From: Haberlea rhodopensis
Lineage: Eukaryota; Streptophyta; Magnoliopsida; Lamiales; Gesneriaceae
DNA: 64,000 nt
Assembly (NCBI GenBank): GCA_907163345.1
Contig: CAJQUN010000024.1
Location: 6,076,001-6,140,000 of the forward strand
Direction of reading: 5' to 3'
Position 1 is the stretch's first letter; every line of letters begins with the position of its first letter. The notes beneath the pieces are model-generated. The model ran no database searches, was not told the origin of the DNA, and was given only the letters and a program-made list of their open reading frames with translations. This document shows positions 26,465-39,635 of this stretch, piece by piece. The position numbers were made by a program, and so were the translations under genes.

Positions 26465-28807
26465 ATGGATTGGATTTGGACTGCGGTACTTGTGATTCTG
26501 TTTCTCTATCTTCTGCTGCAAAGCATAGGAAAGAAGAAAAGACTGCCTCCAGGCCCAATCGGGCTTCCAATTCTAGGCCATTTTCATTTACTGGGCAAGA
26601 ATCCCCACCATGATTTACATCGTCTAGCCCGCAAACATGGCCCGATCATGTATCTGCGATTCGGGTTCGTACCCACTATCGTCGTCTCATCTCCCGCTGG
26701 AGCGGAGCTCATCCTCAAAACACACGATCTTATTTTCGCTAGCAGGCCTCACCACGAAGCATCGCAATATGTCGGCTACGGACAGACGAATATAACGTTC
26801 GGGAAGTACGGCCCGTACTGGCGGAACATGCGTAAGCTGTGCACATTGCAGCTGCTGAGTAACCACAGGATAAATCAATTCCAGGCCATGAGAAAAGCGG
26901 AGATCGGGCTTCTTGTGAATTCGCTCAAAGAGGCAGCTGAAGCTGGCCAGACTGTGGATTTCAGCGCGAGAGTTTCGGGTCTTTCTGCTGATATGATCTG
27001 CTTGATGGTTTTTGGGAGGAAGTATGCTGACAAGGACTTCGATGAGAAGGGTTTCAAAGCTGTGGTTATGGAAGCTTTGCAGGTCGGTGCGAAATTCAAT
27101 CTGGGGGATTATTTTCCTTACCTTGGGGTGATTGATCTTCAGGGATTGACTCGGCAGATGAAAGATTTGAGTAAGACTTTTGATGTGTTTCTGGAGAAGA
27201 TTATTGATGAACATGTTGAGAAGAAGACGGAGAAGAAGGAAACATTGGATTTTGTTGACACGATGTTGCGTATAATGGAATCTGGGGAAGCCGAGTTTGA
27301 GTTCGATCGCCGGCATATTAAAGCGGTGCTCCTGGTAAATGTTTCATTTTCTTGATTGAGTTCTTGAAGAATTTAGGTTTTCTTTTTTCTTTTTTACGTA
27401 TATTCAAAATTTCTTATATTTAAATACTAGACAGATTAAAAATAAAAATTTTCACAATATCCTCACTTTCACATAATTTCATCAAGTTTGAAATTATGTA
27501 TTTTTTCATTAGAAACTAGTTATATCTTCGAATCTATATTCCATTTTATATCCAAACTCTGCTATGTGTTAATTGTTTCTGCTTTAAAGTTCTCAATTTG
27601 GTCCCTCACTTCTGGCACATAGTCTGTCACGTCTAAAATTTGTGGGACCAAATTCAGAAGATAATGTCTTAGCACCAATAGATCACTGGACGAAAAAGAA
27701 AGAGAGATTAATACATTGGCAAAGTATCTATATGGAGCAGGTTTTTATTGAGACCAAGATAAATAACTATATATATATATTTGTATGTGTGTTGGTGTTT
27801 ATAAACCCGTATATATGTGTTGGTGTTAATTTGTAAACACGGATTATGGAAGTAGATCGGAATATGGCGTCCATCACTAATCTCCGGGTGTCAAATTAGC
27901 AATATGCGTTACTATGTCAACAATCCGGAGCAAAAGGATGAAAAACCAAAACAGGTCAAGTTAAAGAACAGCCTTGCAAAATTCCCAATCTTGCCAAACA
28001 TATTAATGAATATGATTTTTATTAAGCTTATGATGAACTTGGTCAAATACATGCGGCCTGTGTATCCTAATCGGTGGATCTTCTATATCTGTACAGTTCC
28101 TCTACGAATATCAACTCAGACACATGTATTCTAAAAAATTATAATGCATATAATTGAAAGATTTTTAATTAGTTTTCCCCCATTTTCTTCAGGACATGTT
28201 TATAGCAGGCATGGACACTTCAGCAACTACAGTGGAATGGGCAATGTCTGAACTCGTCAGGCACCCACAAGTTATGAAGAAGTTACAACAAGAACTTGAA
28301 TCAATTGTTGGTCTTGACCAAATGATTGAAGAGTCCCACATCGACAACTTTCCTTACTTGGATATGGTCATCAAGGAGACCCTAAGGCTCCATCCTGTTG
28401 CCCCTTTACTACTTCCTCATGAATCCATGGAGGACTGCGTAGTCGATGGGTTCGACATACCAAAAAAATCACGAATCATTGTGAATACATGGGCTATCGG
28501 GAGAGATCCAAATGTATGGCCTGATCCTGAAAAATTTTCACCAGAGAGATTCGCCGGAAATGATGTTGACATTCGGGGTCGTGATTTCCGGCTACTACCT
28601 TTTGGATCAGGCAGGAGGAGTTGCCCGGGGTTGCAGTTGGGGCTCACGGCGGTTCGACTGATACTGGCTCAATTGGTGCATTGCTTCGATTGGAAGCTTC
28701 CGAGTGGTATGTTGGCAAGTGACTTGGACATGAGTGAACACTTTGGTTTGGTTACCTCTAGAGAGGAGCATCTCTTGGCCATCCCAATTTATAAATTACA
28801 TAACTGA
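26465..28807 (+). CDS. CYP736A: Cytochrome P450, CYP736A-like, 494 aa, two exons
   Basis: This is a CYP71-clan monooxygenase anchored in the endoplasmic reticulum. It would use NADPH-P450 reductase and oxygen to hydroxylate a small specialised metabolite; the substrate cannot be read from sequence. Exons are 26465-27334 (290 codons) and 28193-28807 (204 codons plus stop), joined in phase 0 across an 858-base GT-AG intron. Visible features are an N-terminal membrane helix (1-20), the PPGP hinge (about 28-31), the oxygen-binding I-helix AGMDTS (295-300), the K-helix ETLR (352-355), a PERF motif, and the heme loop FGSGRRSCPG with cysteine at about 434. The intron position before DMFIAGMDTS and overall wording match CYP736A proteins such as Panax CYP736A12. 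Length is normal and there is no defect. A broken inverted copy lies 2.8 kb upstream. The subfamily call comes from memory of the family and could be a neighbouring CYP71 subfamily. Confidence 0.92.
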
Positions 28808-31260
28808 AAGATAAATTGTGTGGTATAATGCTACATGGGATAAAATTCATTACAATTACTGGATTTGTGAAAGTGCTTTCTGAGAAATATTATAGGGAAA
28901 TAACATGTGTGCTTGGTTTTATTTTGGAGAAATATTGTTGTCATTATTGATGTCAAATAATGTAAGAAATTATTGAATAAATTTATTTAACTAGTGTAAA
29001 TAGTATATTCCGAGTTAAATTATTTTCTTATATAATGATAACATAAAGCTCTGTATTAGCGACATCTGGATATAAAGTATTGCATCACGTAGGTGCCAAG
29101 ACTTGTTACTCCCAGCAAATAGAATTTTTTAAATGATAAAGTTATTAGATTTAATGATTATGTTGTGTGATATGAGGACGAGAGAAACTTATATATATGG
29201 AAATAAATAAAAATGAATTAGTGTTTTTTACTTTTATGTTGGGGCAGCAAAATAGGTTTTGAAAAAAGGCCGAATTGTTTTGAAAAATGAACCAGGACAT
29301 AGTTTGTGTATCATAAATCCTCATATAAATTATTCCTACAATGAGGGCATGCACTTATTAATTTTCTTCAAGAAATTTGTTAATAATAGTATTTGGAGAT
29401 GGATAAATTCAAGTGCCGAAAATCATCCGGGACAATAGGTCACGCACAAAAACCTTGACTATAGCATCGAAATTCCCATCTTTGCCATCTTCACGTAGGG
29501 CTGCATAATTTTATTTTTTATTTTTGTTTATGTGATCATGATAAACTTATATAATTATTTTAACTCGGTTATAACATATATGTAATGTCTTGTTTATTGA
29601 AAAACCATAGGTTTCATTTAATAATTCAGTTATTGCATGTAATTAACGAATTAATGCAAATGGCGGTGGGTACGGACTCGGGCACGGCACGAGTTCCTCC
29701 TTGGGAAACTGGCAGATGCAGGCGCATTTCTTGCATTTATTTATTAGCTTTGTGAACACCCGAAGGACTAGCGGGGGAGGCCGTGAACTGGCGGTGAGAC
29801 ACATCCCTTTGCCTTTGAGTCGATGAATTGCATTTCTTACTGCAGTCTGCTTGTGTGATGTTGCAGTCTACAAACTTGTTACAAATTTTTGTAGTTGCTA
29901 GTGAATCACCTGTAAAATTGTAATATTTGTAATGTATAACATAGATGTCACTTAAAATCATAGATTATGTGCTAAATGAAGAAAATATTCCCAATCTTTT
30001 TTTAGGAATTGACATGATAAAGAGCCAATAGATATTCATTTGTCGTGACATGATAGAGCCAATGACATTTTATCATCTATGGTTTTTTTTATAATAAACA
30101 TTTTACCGTTTGTCGTTTGTAAATATGTAAAATATCACTATGGTTTGCACAATATAGTCAATTGCCCGCTTCTCATTATTAGAAAATTTTGGCCTATAAC
30201 GAAAATATCTCTGGAGCTAATGATATTTTACCCATCTATAATTTTGCTATACACTTTACCCCCTGTAACTTGTAAATATGTGCATTTGGCCCCTTCAAAA
30301 ACTGGGCGCACTTGACTCATCAATGATTCAATTGATGTTTTAACACATAATTTTAAAATTCAGATGTATAAGAAGGTGTACATAGAGTGTTTTGCACATA
30401 TTCGTATACCCCGAATGTGTAAACTGTCTATTTACAACATCATATGGGTTCCGTGCCAAAAATCCATAATAAACGTATATAACAACTAAGATGTCTGACA
30501 AAGATAGAGAGCGTGACCGATGAAAGACACCAACAGAAAGACAAGAATTGAAATGGCCACTCGAGTCTTTGCCATCTTCAAGATTGTTTCAAACTGCAAA
30601 CAATGTGTATTTTCATTCTTCTCCTATCGGTTTTATAAGCTGATCGGCCTCTAAAATAATTTTAAAAAAAAGTTTATACGATATATATATATAACAATAT
30701 ATATCTTGTCGTAAATAAGCCATCCTCATGATTAATTTTTCTGGACTAGCTAGCCACGAAAAGTTTGTTGCACCAAAATCTTCAATATGATTTAGCTTTC
30801 CATTGCTAGAGATAAGATGCATTTCTACTTTCATTTAAAAAGTTTGCATTAGAGAATCCACGAAGATTTTGTTAAGATCTGAAAGTTAATTTTTCGTTGT
30901 AATCCCAAGTTAGTCCCAACTGCAACATTAGGCAACTTTGTGTATTCGCATGCCTAAGCATATGCCCAATAAAATTTGATTTGCGAGGATGACATTTTGT
31001 ATTATTCATTATATAATTTTTCAATTAGGTAATTACCATATGCGTTTCGAAAATAGGTAGTTTACCCACATGTAATTTGTGAATAAAGGTGTAACACTTC
31101 ATCCAAGTATTATTTGTATGACACGCCTATTTTTATAGGTTTGAGCTTTGGAATTACATGTTAAAATGTCCACTGAAGTAAAATGCACCTAAGTCATAAC
31201 ATAGATGAGTAATTTGCACATAAAGAATAACATAGAGTGTAATCTACAACTAAAATTAGA
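28808..31260. other. Intergenic repeats downstream of the P450 gene
   Basis: At about 30060-30300 motifs such as CTATGGTTT, TTTACCCCCTGTAA and GTAAATATGTG recur in both orientations, like the terminal parts of decayed DNA transposons. No gene is seen. Confidence 0.4.
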
Positions 31261-31269
31261 AAAAAAAAT

Positions 31270-32400
31270 TGACTGAATTTTACATTGTGATAATTTACCG
31301 CCATGTGATTTGGGCATGCAACTTAGCCATCTATGGTTTTGAACAGCTACAACTTAATCCCTGTGGTTTGAAAAAAGTCAGCATGTCCCTCTGTAGTTTA
31401 TAAGTAGGTGCAAAACACTCCTCCTAACGATGTTATTTTCGTCACGACAAGCCAAATTGTTTTAAAAATTACGGAGGGAGATGGTGAGCTATATTTTTGC
31501 AAACTGCATTGGACAAAATATTTATTTACAAACCAAATGAGGTAATATACATATTATCGATAATACATGTGGTAACGTGCCTGCTGTACACCCTTTCAAA
31601 GCTTAAGCATTAATGCACAAAAATAACTATTCCAGTTAATAGAATAAGGGATAAATTCTGGCTGAGTACAATTAGACAACGATAATATGAGGTTTTATAT
31701 CATTATTTTTTTATGGTGGGATTTGAGATTTAGGTTCAAAGTTAAAAATACAGTCAATTTTTCAATTTTTATCTTATTGACTCTGTAAAGGGATTTTAGC
31801 AAATCGAGAAAAATTATTTTAGCAAATCGAAAAAAACACAGGGTCTGTTTTTGCGATTTACCCTAATTATTAATACATAGAAATGAGACGGGTTTTGGCA
31901 CGGAACTCTATGTGATTTGAAAATAGGTGCAAAACACCATATTAGTTATGATTTGTGTTACACACGTCATATCTTACTTCTGGGCTTTGAAACTACATGT
32001 TGAATGGCAAATTATACCATTGATAGGGTATATTGCACATAAAAGAATGACAGAAAATGGTAATTTGCATATTTTGAATAATATAGAGGGTAATATGCAC
32101 ATAATAAGAGGGTAAATTGCACATAAAATTAGAAAAATTGATAAAGTTTGAATTGTTTTTTCGATCAGGTACAATTTACCTCCCTGTGGTTTGAAAGGCA
32201 GCACAATCCATGTGGTTTGTGAGTAGATGCAAAATACTCCTTCTAAACGAGGTATTTTCGTCATTACATTTCCAAAAATTCTGAAAATTGTGGAGGGACG
32301 GTATGTTATATTTTGCAAACCACATAAGAGTAAAACGTCTATTTATAAACCACATGAGTAAGGTGTCTATTTGTGATACCATAATGGGAAAGTTACCGCC
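31270..32400. repeat. Cluster of decayed inverted-repeat elements (CTGTGGTTTG family)
   Basis: Motifs CCTGTGGTTTGAAA, GTAGGTGCAAAACACTCC and TATTTTCGTCA occur at about 31360-31440 and again at 32180-32260. Inverted versions (CAAACCACAT) follow them. TTACCGCC occurs near both edges. This looks like nested copies of a TIR transposon family often seen in plants. No clean target duplication was found. Confidence 0.4.
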
Positions 32401-32673
32401 AGCTCAAATGAGAAATCCTATGTTGATACACTAGTTCTAAGTTGTCGTCTTATCTAGTTATTTAGGTTGTTGGTTTCGTCGTCTGTGGTTGTACTTATCC
32501 AGTTGAATATCTTTTAATTAATATATTATAGCTTTGATAAAAATAAAATAAAAATTAACTTCTTATTAACATATTTCCAATTGCCTGTATTTGCCATATC
32601 AAAATTTTTGGGCCTTTACTTAGTTAAGGTCCAAGATTCTAATTCAATTTGTCGGATTTGATGTACATTCTTA

Positions 32674-33939
32674 GGGGGTGTATTGGTTATAGATTTTTAT
32701 TGACTTTTAATGACTTTTATGGAGTTTAAAAGTCTAGAGGTATTCAATCCAGACTTTTATATACTCTACAAAAGTCTAATGGTATTCAAGACAGATTTTC
32801 GTAGAGTTTTAAAAAGTCAGGTGGTATTCAAACTTGAATTTTTACAACTCTATAAAAGTCTATAGGTATCCAAAATCTCATAGACTTTTAATGACTTATG
32901 TTGAAATCTTTAGGTACAAACTTTGATGCCCCATGTGCATCCCAAAAAAGTTAAAAATTCTCCACCACTCATAGTAAAGATTTGGAATGACTTTTAATTC
33001 CTAATTATCATCATCTCTCTTTACTCTTTGCTATTTTCATTTCGGACACGACCACCTCCTCATTGGCTTTTCCTCCACTGTTTTCTACATGCACCCTTTC
33101 TTTAATTCCTAATGTGCGGCTCTTTCTTCAATTATTGTTTTTTTACATCTTATTTTTTATCCAATATAATAATATTTACACAAGTATTTTGATAAAATAG
33201 CAAGTTAATGTGCTCAATTGTATATTAGATGATAGATTTTTAAAACGATTGTATGAGTCTATATCTATAAACAATTATGATAAATATTTTTGTAACAAAA
33301 GATATTTATAACTATATAAATTATAATGTTTAATTTACAAAGTATGTTTTAAGAATTTTTATAATAGTCAACTATCATCAAAAAATATTTTAAGTTTATA
33401 AAATGTTATTTAATAGAAAACTTTCGTTTTATTATATATTTCAATTATATAGCAACATTAACTGAATCTTCAAGGTTGTCATCTTGAAGATGCCAAAAAT
33501 TTGTTCAATATTTGCCATGCAAAAGAATTGAATATGTATTTTTCACATTTTTTACTGTTAAATAAGTAAAATGTGTTTACATTAATAGTAAAAAAAATTA
33601 TATGTTGAAGAAATTATTTATGTTCAATTGTTAGTTCAAAGAAATCAATTATAAGTTATAAAACTATAGAGTCTATAAAATTCTTTTGATAATTTCGTGT
33701 AATTCTATAAAAGTTATTAGAAATCTATCAATTTCATAAAAGTTCATAATTTAAAAAGTCATTAAAAGTCGATAAAGTCCATAGAAATCTATTGAAAAAG
33801 TCTACGAGACTCTATACAAATCTTTTTATAACTCCATGGAATTCTACAAAAGTCAATAGAAGTTTATCAACTACATAAAAGTCAATTATTTAAAAAAGTC
33901 ATTAAAAGTCAATAAAAGTCTACATTGAATACACCCCCC
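32674..33939. mobile_element. PIF/Harbinger-like non-autonomous element, TTA target duplication
   Basis: The element begins GGGGGTGTATT and ends AATACACCCCCC, flanked on both sides by TTA (32671-32673 and 33940-33942). Subterminal parts are full of AAAAGTC(T/A)AT and reverse GACTTTTA motifs. At 1266 bp it is long for a MITE and encodes no transposase that I can find. The right end matches the fragment ending at 19998. Confidence 0.8.
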
Positions 33940-33942
33940 TTA

Positions 33943-34548
33943 GACTATATGAAGCAAAATATCGGATTATGGCTGACATTATTAAATTTTAAATGGATAT
34001 GTAAATACTAATAAATATATTAAAGTTCGTTAGCAACGTATACAAATTGGTATTGAAAATAAGTTGAGCTAAATTTCACTAGTAATAATAAGCAAACATA
34101 GAGGGACTAATTCGTGAATATTTTTAAAATTTTATGCACCAAACAAATCTGGTTTGTTCTCAATTCGATACATAAAATTTTAAGCATATTCTCGATCCAA
34201 TCTCTTTCTGTTTGTTTTTTATAAAAAACTTAATGATCGGGATTGAATTGGAAAAAAAATATAAAATTTTAGGATCCAAATGAATTAGAATACTCATGTA
34301 TTTCCCTGTATAACCTATATCGAAAGCCTTAGCGAGAGTCTGGAGACTGCCGGAGATTTTGTGGATCGAGACTGGAGACTGGAAACTGGAGACTGTTCGT
34401 ATATCTTAATGTCATTGTTGTCTGGAGATTGCCGGATATTATGAAATTTTTTTTCTCCGCCGGACAATATAATTGGATATAAAGAAATTGAGGCGGCGGA
34501 GCCGTCGCAACCACCTAACCTCCACCACCCACGGATGTAATTACCGAA
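33943..34548. other. Intergenic and promoter region of the PPR gene
   Basis: At about 34367-34394 a 7-base unit (GAGACTG and a GAAACTG variant) is repeated four times, with related CTGGAGA motifs around it. No other feature is seen. Confidence 0.5.
34534..34539 (+). promoter_or_regulatory. Start-stop upstream ORF (ATGTAA) before the PPR gene
   Basis: ATG is directly followed by TAA, nine bases before the chosen start codon at 34549. Such minimal uORFs can stall ribosomes, but this depends on whether the transcript starts upstream of it. Confidence 0.5.
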
Positions 34549-36418
34549 ATGACCTTCGCATCCCCTCCATTCTCCTCTCCTCCTCTGTACCTTTCTGCCA
34601 CTCTTAAATCCACTTCAATCGACGTGTTTACCCAACATCCACGGCCACCTCCGTCAACCCGACCCACCACCATCCGGATGTGCGATGTCTCAATCCGACC
34701 CAAAAGAATTTCGGGTCCCAAAAGGTCCAGCTCGAAAAGCTTCTCTCCGTCCTCAGAAGAAAAAGAGTTGGTTCGCTTAATCATGAAGAATTTCACTGAC
34801 AAGCAGCCGTTGATGAACACTCTGAATAAGTATGTCAGGTTTGTGAGAACGGAACACTGTTTCATGCTGTTTGAAGAGCTTGGGAACAATGACAAGTGGC
34901 TTCAATGTCTGGAGGTTTTTTCGAATTAAATATGCTCAAGTTTTCATTTTGTTCATATGTTACTGTAGTTTTTTATGGTGTTTCCTATGTACATTCATCG
35001 ATGGCCTTTAGTCTAGTTTTCTGAAATTATATGCATATATCCATGTTAGTTGATGCTGCGAAATTTCTGAAAATTCGATGGAACTATGTGTTGATTGCAT
35101 TGTTGGGTTCCTATCAATGAATGCTGTATGAAAATTATGTTGGTTTTCTGTTTGAGTTTAATGAATGACATCTTGGCTCCATTGTAATTAAGGCCTCGTT
35201 CTCATATTTTAGGTGTTCAGATGGATGCAAAAGCAGAGGTGGTATATAGCAGATAATGGAGTTTATTCGAAGTTAATATCAGTTATGGGAAAGAAAGGGC
35301 AGACTCGAATGGCTATGTGGCTTTTCTCTGAGATGCGCAATAGTGGTTGTAAGCCCGATTCATCTGTATATAATTCCCTAATCACAGCACACCTACACTC
35401 TCGCGACAAATCCAAGGCTTTGGCTAAGGCTCTTATGTATTTCGAGAAAATGAAAGCGATGGAGTGGTGTAAGCCTACTGTCGTCACGTACAACATTCTT
35501 TTGAGAGCTTTTGCTCAGGCGAGAAACGTTGATCAAGTTAATGCTTTGTTCAAAGATCTGACAGAAAGCATAGTGACTCCCGATATTTTCACATTTAATG
35601 GTGTGATGGATGCCTATGGAAAGAACGGGATGATTAGGGAGATGGAGTTGGTGCTTTCCAGAATGAAAAGCAATCAGATAAAACCAGACGTCATCACGTA
35701 TAACTTGTTGATTGATTCGTATGGGAGAAAGCAAGAATTCGACAAGATGGAACAAGTATTTAGGAGCTTGACGCGTTCCAAAGAGAAGCCGACACTCCCT
35801 ACATTCAATTCTATGATCACGAATTATGGTAAAGCAAGACTTAGGGAGAAAGCGGAGTCCATCCTTCAAAAAATGAATGACATGGGATACAAACCGAGCT
35901 TCATTACATACGAATGTCTTATAATGATGTATGGTTACTGCGACTCTGTCTCTAGGGCAAGAGAGATTTTTGACCAGATGGTGGAGTCCATCAAAGAGAA
36001 AAAGGTATCGACTCTAAATGCTATGCTCGAAGTCTACTGCAGGAACTCGTTGCCAATGGAGGCGGATGTGCTTTTCGAAAGCGCGTATAATACTCGGAAT
36101 TTCCCAGTTGATTCATCCACTTACAAACTTCTTCACAAAGCTTACTCTAAAGCTGATATGAAGGATCTTGTACAGAAATTGCTTGTTTATATGGATAAAG
36201 ATGGTATCATCCCGAATAAACGGTTCTTTCTTGACGCTTTAGGGGCCGTCGGGTCCTCACCAGCAAGCCAAAAGTCTGCCAAGACTGCGGATGGGCCACG
36301 GAGACGAGCTTTCGTTTCAAATCCGGAGTTGGATGAAATCATAGGACAGAATGAGCAAAAAGAGTTTTTTTCTGGAGATATAGACGTCAAATTTGATGTA
36401 AATCTTTTAAGTATTTGA
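34549..36418 (+). CDS. EMB2453: P-class PPR protein, EMB2453/PPR5 orthologue, chloroplast RNA binding, 523 aa
   Basis: Similar throughout to Arabidopsis At4g39620 (EMB2453), the counterpart of maize PPR5, which binds and protects the unspliced chloroplast trnG-UCC precursor. Exons are 34549-34914 (122 codons) and 35213-36418 (401 codons plus stop), phase 0. The donor is GAG|GTTTTT, weak after the GT; the acceptor is TTTTAG|GTG. The first 50 or so residues are rich in serine, threonine, proline and arginine, as in a plastid transit peptide. Then comes the conserved MLFEELGNNDKWLQCLEVFRWMQKQRWYI join across the exons, followed by about eight P-type PPR repeats (for example VTYNILLRAFAQ, FTFNGVMDAYGKNG, ITYNLLIDSYGRK, ITYECLIMMYGYC). 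The C-terminal tail is charged. No editing-type E or DYW domain is present. The gene looks intact. Confidence 0.93.
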
Positions 36419-36879
36419 TTTTATTTTATTGAGCATGTACTGAGTATGCAAAAATTGCTGTTAATGTTTCATTTTTCTGTCAAAAGTAGACATTTTTTCA
36501 ATCCCAATCTGAAACATTTCACCAGTTCCCACACAGTGTCAACATTTTAATTCATCATATGATATGTTTCCTTTTAGATTTCTTCTTAATTAAATTCCTT
36601 TTCTTTTTGACCGTTGCAACTTTACTTTTCTCCATCGATGTCTTCTTTCTTCTAAATCGCTACAATTTACGAGCTTAAACTATTCTTGGTTCTTAATAAT
36701 GAAAAAAACGGCCTTTTATTTCACACCCGGTGAATTTTTACGCATCCATTCTGCAAACAAGCCTCAAAATCGATGACCCTTTTAAGTATCAAACTAATCC
36801 ACAATGGGATGAGCAAGTCGTACAATGGGATGAGCAAGTCGTGGATTTTATGGGCACGCTCTTGATGAACAATCTTATA

Positions 36880-37620
36880 AAATCTTTATAACCGGGTTTA
36901 TTAAGAATACTCGCAGGGTGTTTGATGAAATGCTGGGGAGGGGCACATCTTCATGCAACACACATATGCAAAACAGGGTATGATCCGGAAACGCTTAGTA
37001 TCTTTAACAAAAGTCCAGATCCTGATTCAGTTTCTTGGATGGCAATGACTGTGGGATATAATCAATTGGGTCGCTTTGAGGTTGTTTTTTAAGATGTTTC
37101 TCGAGATTGTAAAATATCAAGTCGTGTCTTCTCATAACACCATTACAAGTGTCCTTGCTGATTGTGCTTCAATTAAAGCATTAGATATAGTCAGGAAGTT
37201 TCACTCTTTGGTCAAACTTCGCCTCTTTGGCTGCGACTCTGTAGCTAATTCTTAGTAAATATGTATGCAAAGTCGGGTGATCTCGGGAGAGCGCAGGCCA
37301 TTCTTGATAGAATTAAGTTAAAGAAAACTTCTACTTCCAATGCAAAGATATCATTATATATGCAAATGGGTCAGATAGAACCGGCGACGGCTAAATTTGA
37401 GGAAATGAAAGATCTTGATGTTGTTTCTTGGAATTCAATGATTGCAGGATATAACCAACATGGTCTAGATGAAAATCACTGAGTTTCCTTTCAGAAATGC
37501 TCATGGAGTCTCAACTAAAACCTGATCGTTACACTCTTGTCTGCTTGTGCAAATCATGTCGGTTTCCATCTTGTGAAACTGTGTTTGGTCAGTTATTTGT
37601 GTTGAATGCGTAGCTCTTGA
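36880..37620 (+). pseudogene. PLS-class PPR pseudogene, similar to At2g22070
   Basis: Pieces of a PPR protein appear in shifting frames. They include a DPDSVSWMAMTVGYNQLGRF-like segment near 37020, an ITSVLADCASIKALD-like one near 37140, and the best preserved part at 37261-37482 (MYAKSGDLGRAQAILDRI to VVSWNSMIAGYNQHG). Stop codons and frame shifts separate them. The wording (VSWNSMIAGYNQHG, MQMGQIEPATAKFEEM) resembles the PLS-class protein of Arabidopsis At2g22070. No start and no C-terminal domain are visible, so only a decayed middle part remains. Confidence 0.8.
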
Positions 37621-38059
37621 TTTATGCGCTTTTAAATCTTTGCTTACAACTGGGGTAGGGGGAGTTCAATCCCTGGATACTTGAAATGAGTTCACGACGT
37701 TATTCGTAACACCGATGTTGTTTGCATTGCTGATGACGTGCAAACGGGCTTTGGTCGCACAGGAAGTCAATATTGGGGCTTTGAGACACAGGGCAAGGAG
37801 TCATTCTGGATATAGTTATGATGGCTAAGGTGTTGGTGACAGTTCTATCTAAAGATTCTTTCAGTTCAACTTGAAGTCGTCTTACCCTTTTTTAACTGTC
37901 TTTTACATTCTTCCGGGCTACTGTCTCTGTGAAATTACAATCATCAGGGCATCGGCAATGGTTTGCTGCTAGGTGCTGTCGTTAACAACTCTTGAAATAG
38001 CTAACGTTTTGGCTCAGAAAATATAATTCAACACCTTTGGAGGCAACCCTGTATGTTGT

Positions 38060-38335
38060 TGTTGAATGATAGAGTTTTACTTATCAAGAACTCTAGATAA
38101 ATATTTTTATTTTAATATCTATAGGACTACTGATAAATTTGCTAGGAGTTTTAGTTTATCTAAAATAGTATACTAGTTTATCTTTTTATTTAATTAGACT
38201 TATCTTCTTAGATTTTAGGATTATGAGTCTTCTATAAATATAAGACATATGGTTGTATTTATTAGAAGATTGGAACAATCAATAAAGAGAAGACTAGATT
38301 GAGTCTTTCAAATAATTCTTTTCTTCAAACTTACA
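38060..38335 (+). repeat. 5' LTR of the copia-type element (276 bp)
   Basis: Starts TGTTGAATG and ends in CA directly before the primer binding site. It contains CTATAAATATAAG near 38234, a likely TATA box. Confidence 0.85.
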
Positions 38336-39635
38336 TGGTATCAGAGCTTTAGGTTTGAAAAAAAAAATCTAAGGTTAAAAGTTCATCAAACCCTAGCCGT
38401 CGGCGAGTTGTTGCTATCGCAACTCAACTGCCGGCGGCTAGACCTTCAAACAGTAGCTGTAGAGCAAATCGAAGTTGCAGCCTGGACAACGCCCATCTTC
38501 CTCCGGAATCTTCTTGTGCCAAAAAAAGCAGAGCCTGAGTCAACACAAACAAGGGAGAAAACTCGAGTTTGTGCAGTGTAACTCTTCAAAGCATATTGGG
38601 CATGATGTGGGGACTGGCCCAACATTCTTACATCCCCAAACAGATGCTTCAAGGCCAATGCGCCGCTCAGAATTCAAGGGGAAACTATAATGCTTTGACA
38701 AGGTGGGCAGGCATTGAGGCCGAAAAGTATCATCCACCCTCCAAGCCCGGCAATTCACTGAACAATGATGTTTGCAATTAGGGTTTTGATTTTGAAATTA
38801 GGGTTTTCTAATTTGGGGATTTTGTGCAATTTTAGATTTTTAATGTAAGGACATGTTTGGTTCTGAAGCAATCTTGGAAAAAATTCGAAATTTGACATTC
38901 TTTTGGCAATTTGGACTTTTCAAATTAATTATGGGTCATAAATATCAAATTGTGATTTTGATAAAAAAAAAAAAAAAAAATTGGTTCCAATACCCCTCTC
39001 TTTACGGGTGAAATCTCATCATTCCAGATTACCGCCCATCATCTTAATGGTCGGAATTATTTTCAATGGGCACAATCAATTAAGGGTGTCAATGGTGAAC
39101 TCTCATCTCCAGCCTCAAACCTTAGAAGTTGCTGCCTCAAACCATTTTTGAAAGCGCTACCTCACCGATCCGTGAGATTCTCATGTTCCCACACCTCATC
39201 AGCAAGCTTGGTCTCATAAACATCTATACCCAAGCTTGAGGGGAGTTGATAATATCAATCTATTGTTGAAGACTCGGTCTCTCAAAAGAGGAACAGACGT
39301 TGACTCCCAAAATAAAGGAGGAGACGTAGATTAGCAGACGCAAACTCCTAAAAGAGGAGGAGATATAGACTAGCAGACGCAGACTCACAAAAGAGGAGCA
39401 GACGCAGACTCCAAGAAATATGAACTCAATCTCTTCACTAATCCATGCGCCAAACTTCAGCTTCCTCGTACGTACTTTTCTTTTCTTGTATATTTGTTAG
39501 AAAATGTTGTTTTGAAGTTTGTAAAAATCTTTTGAAGGCGTATCTGATTTCTAACTTTTCCTATCTCATTTATTGTGCTCCCCCACCTCCTATGTTTGCT
39601 CTCATGACTACTTTTATATATATATATAGGGGGAG

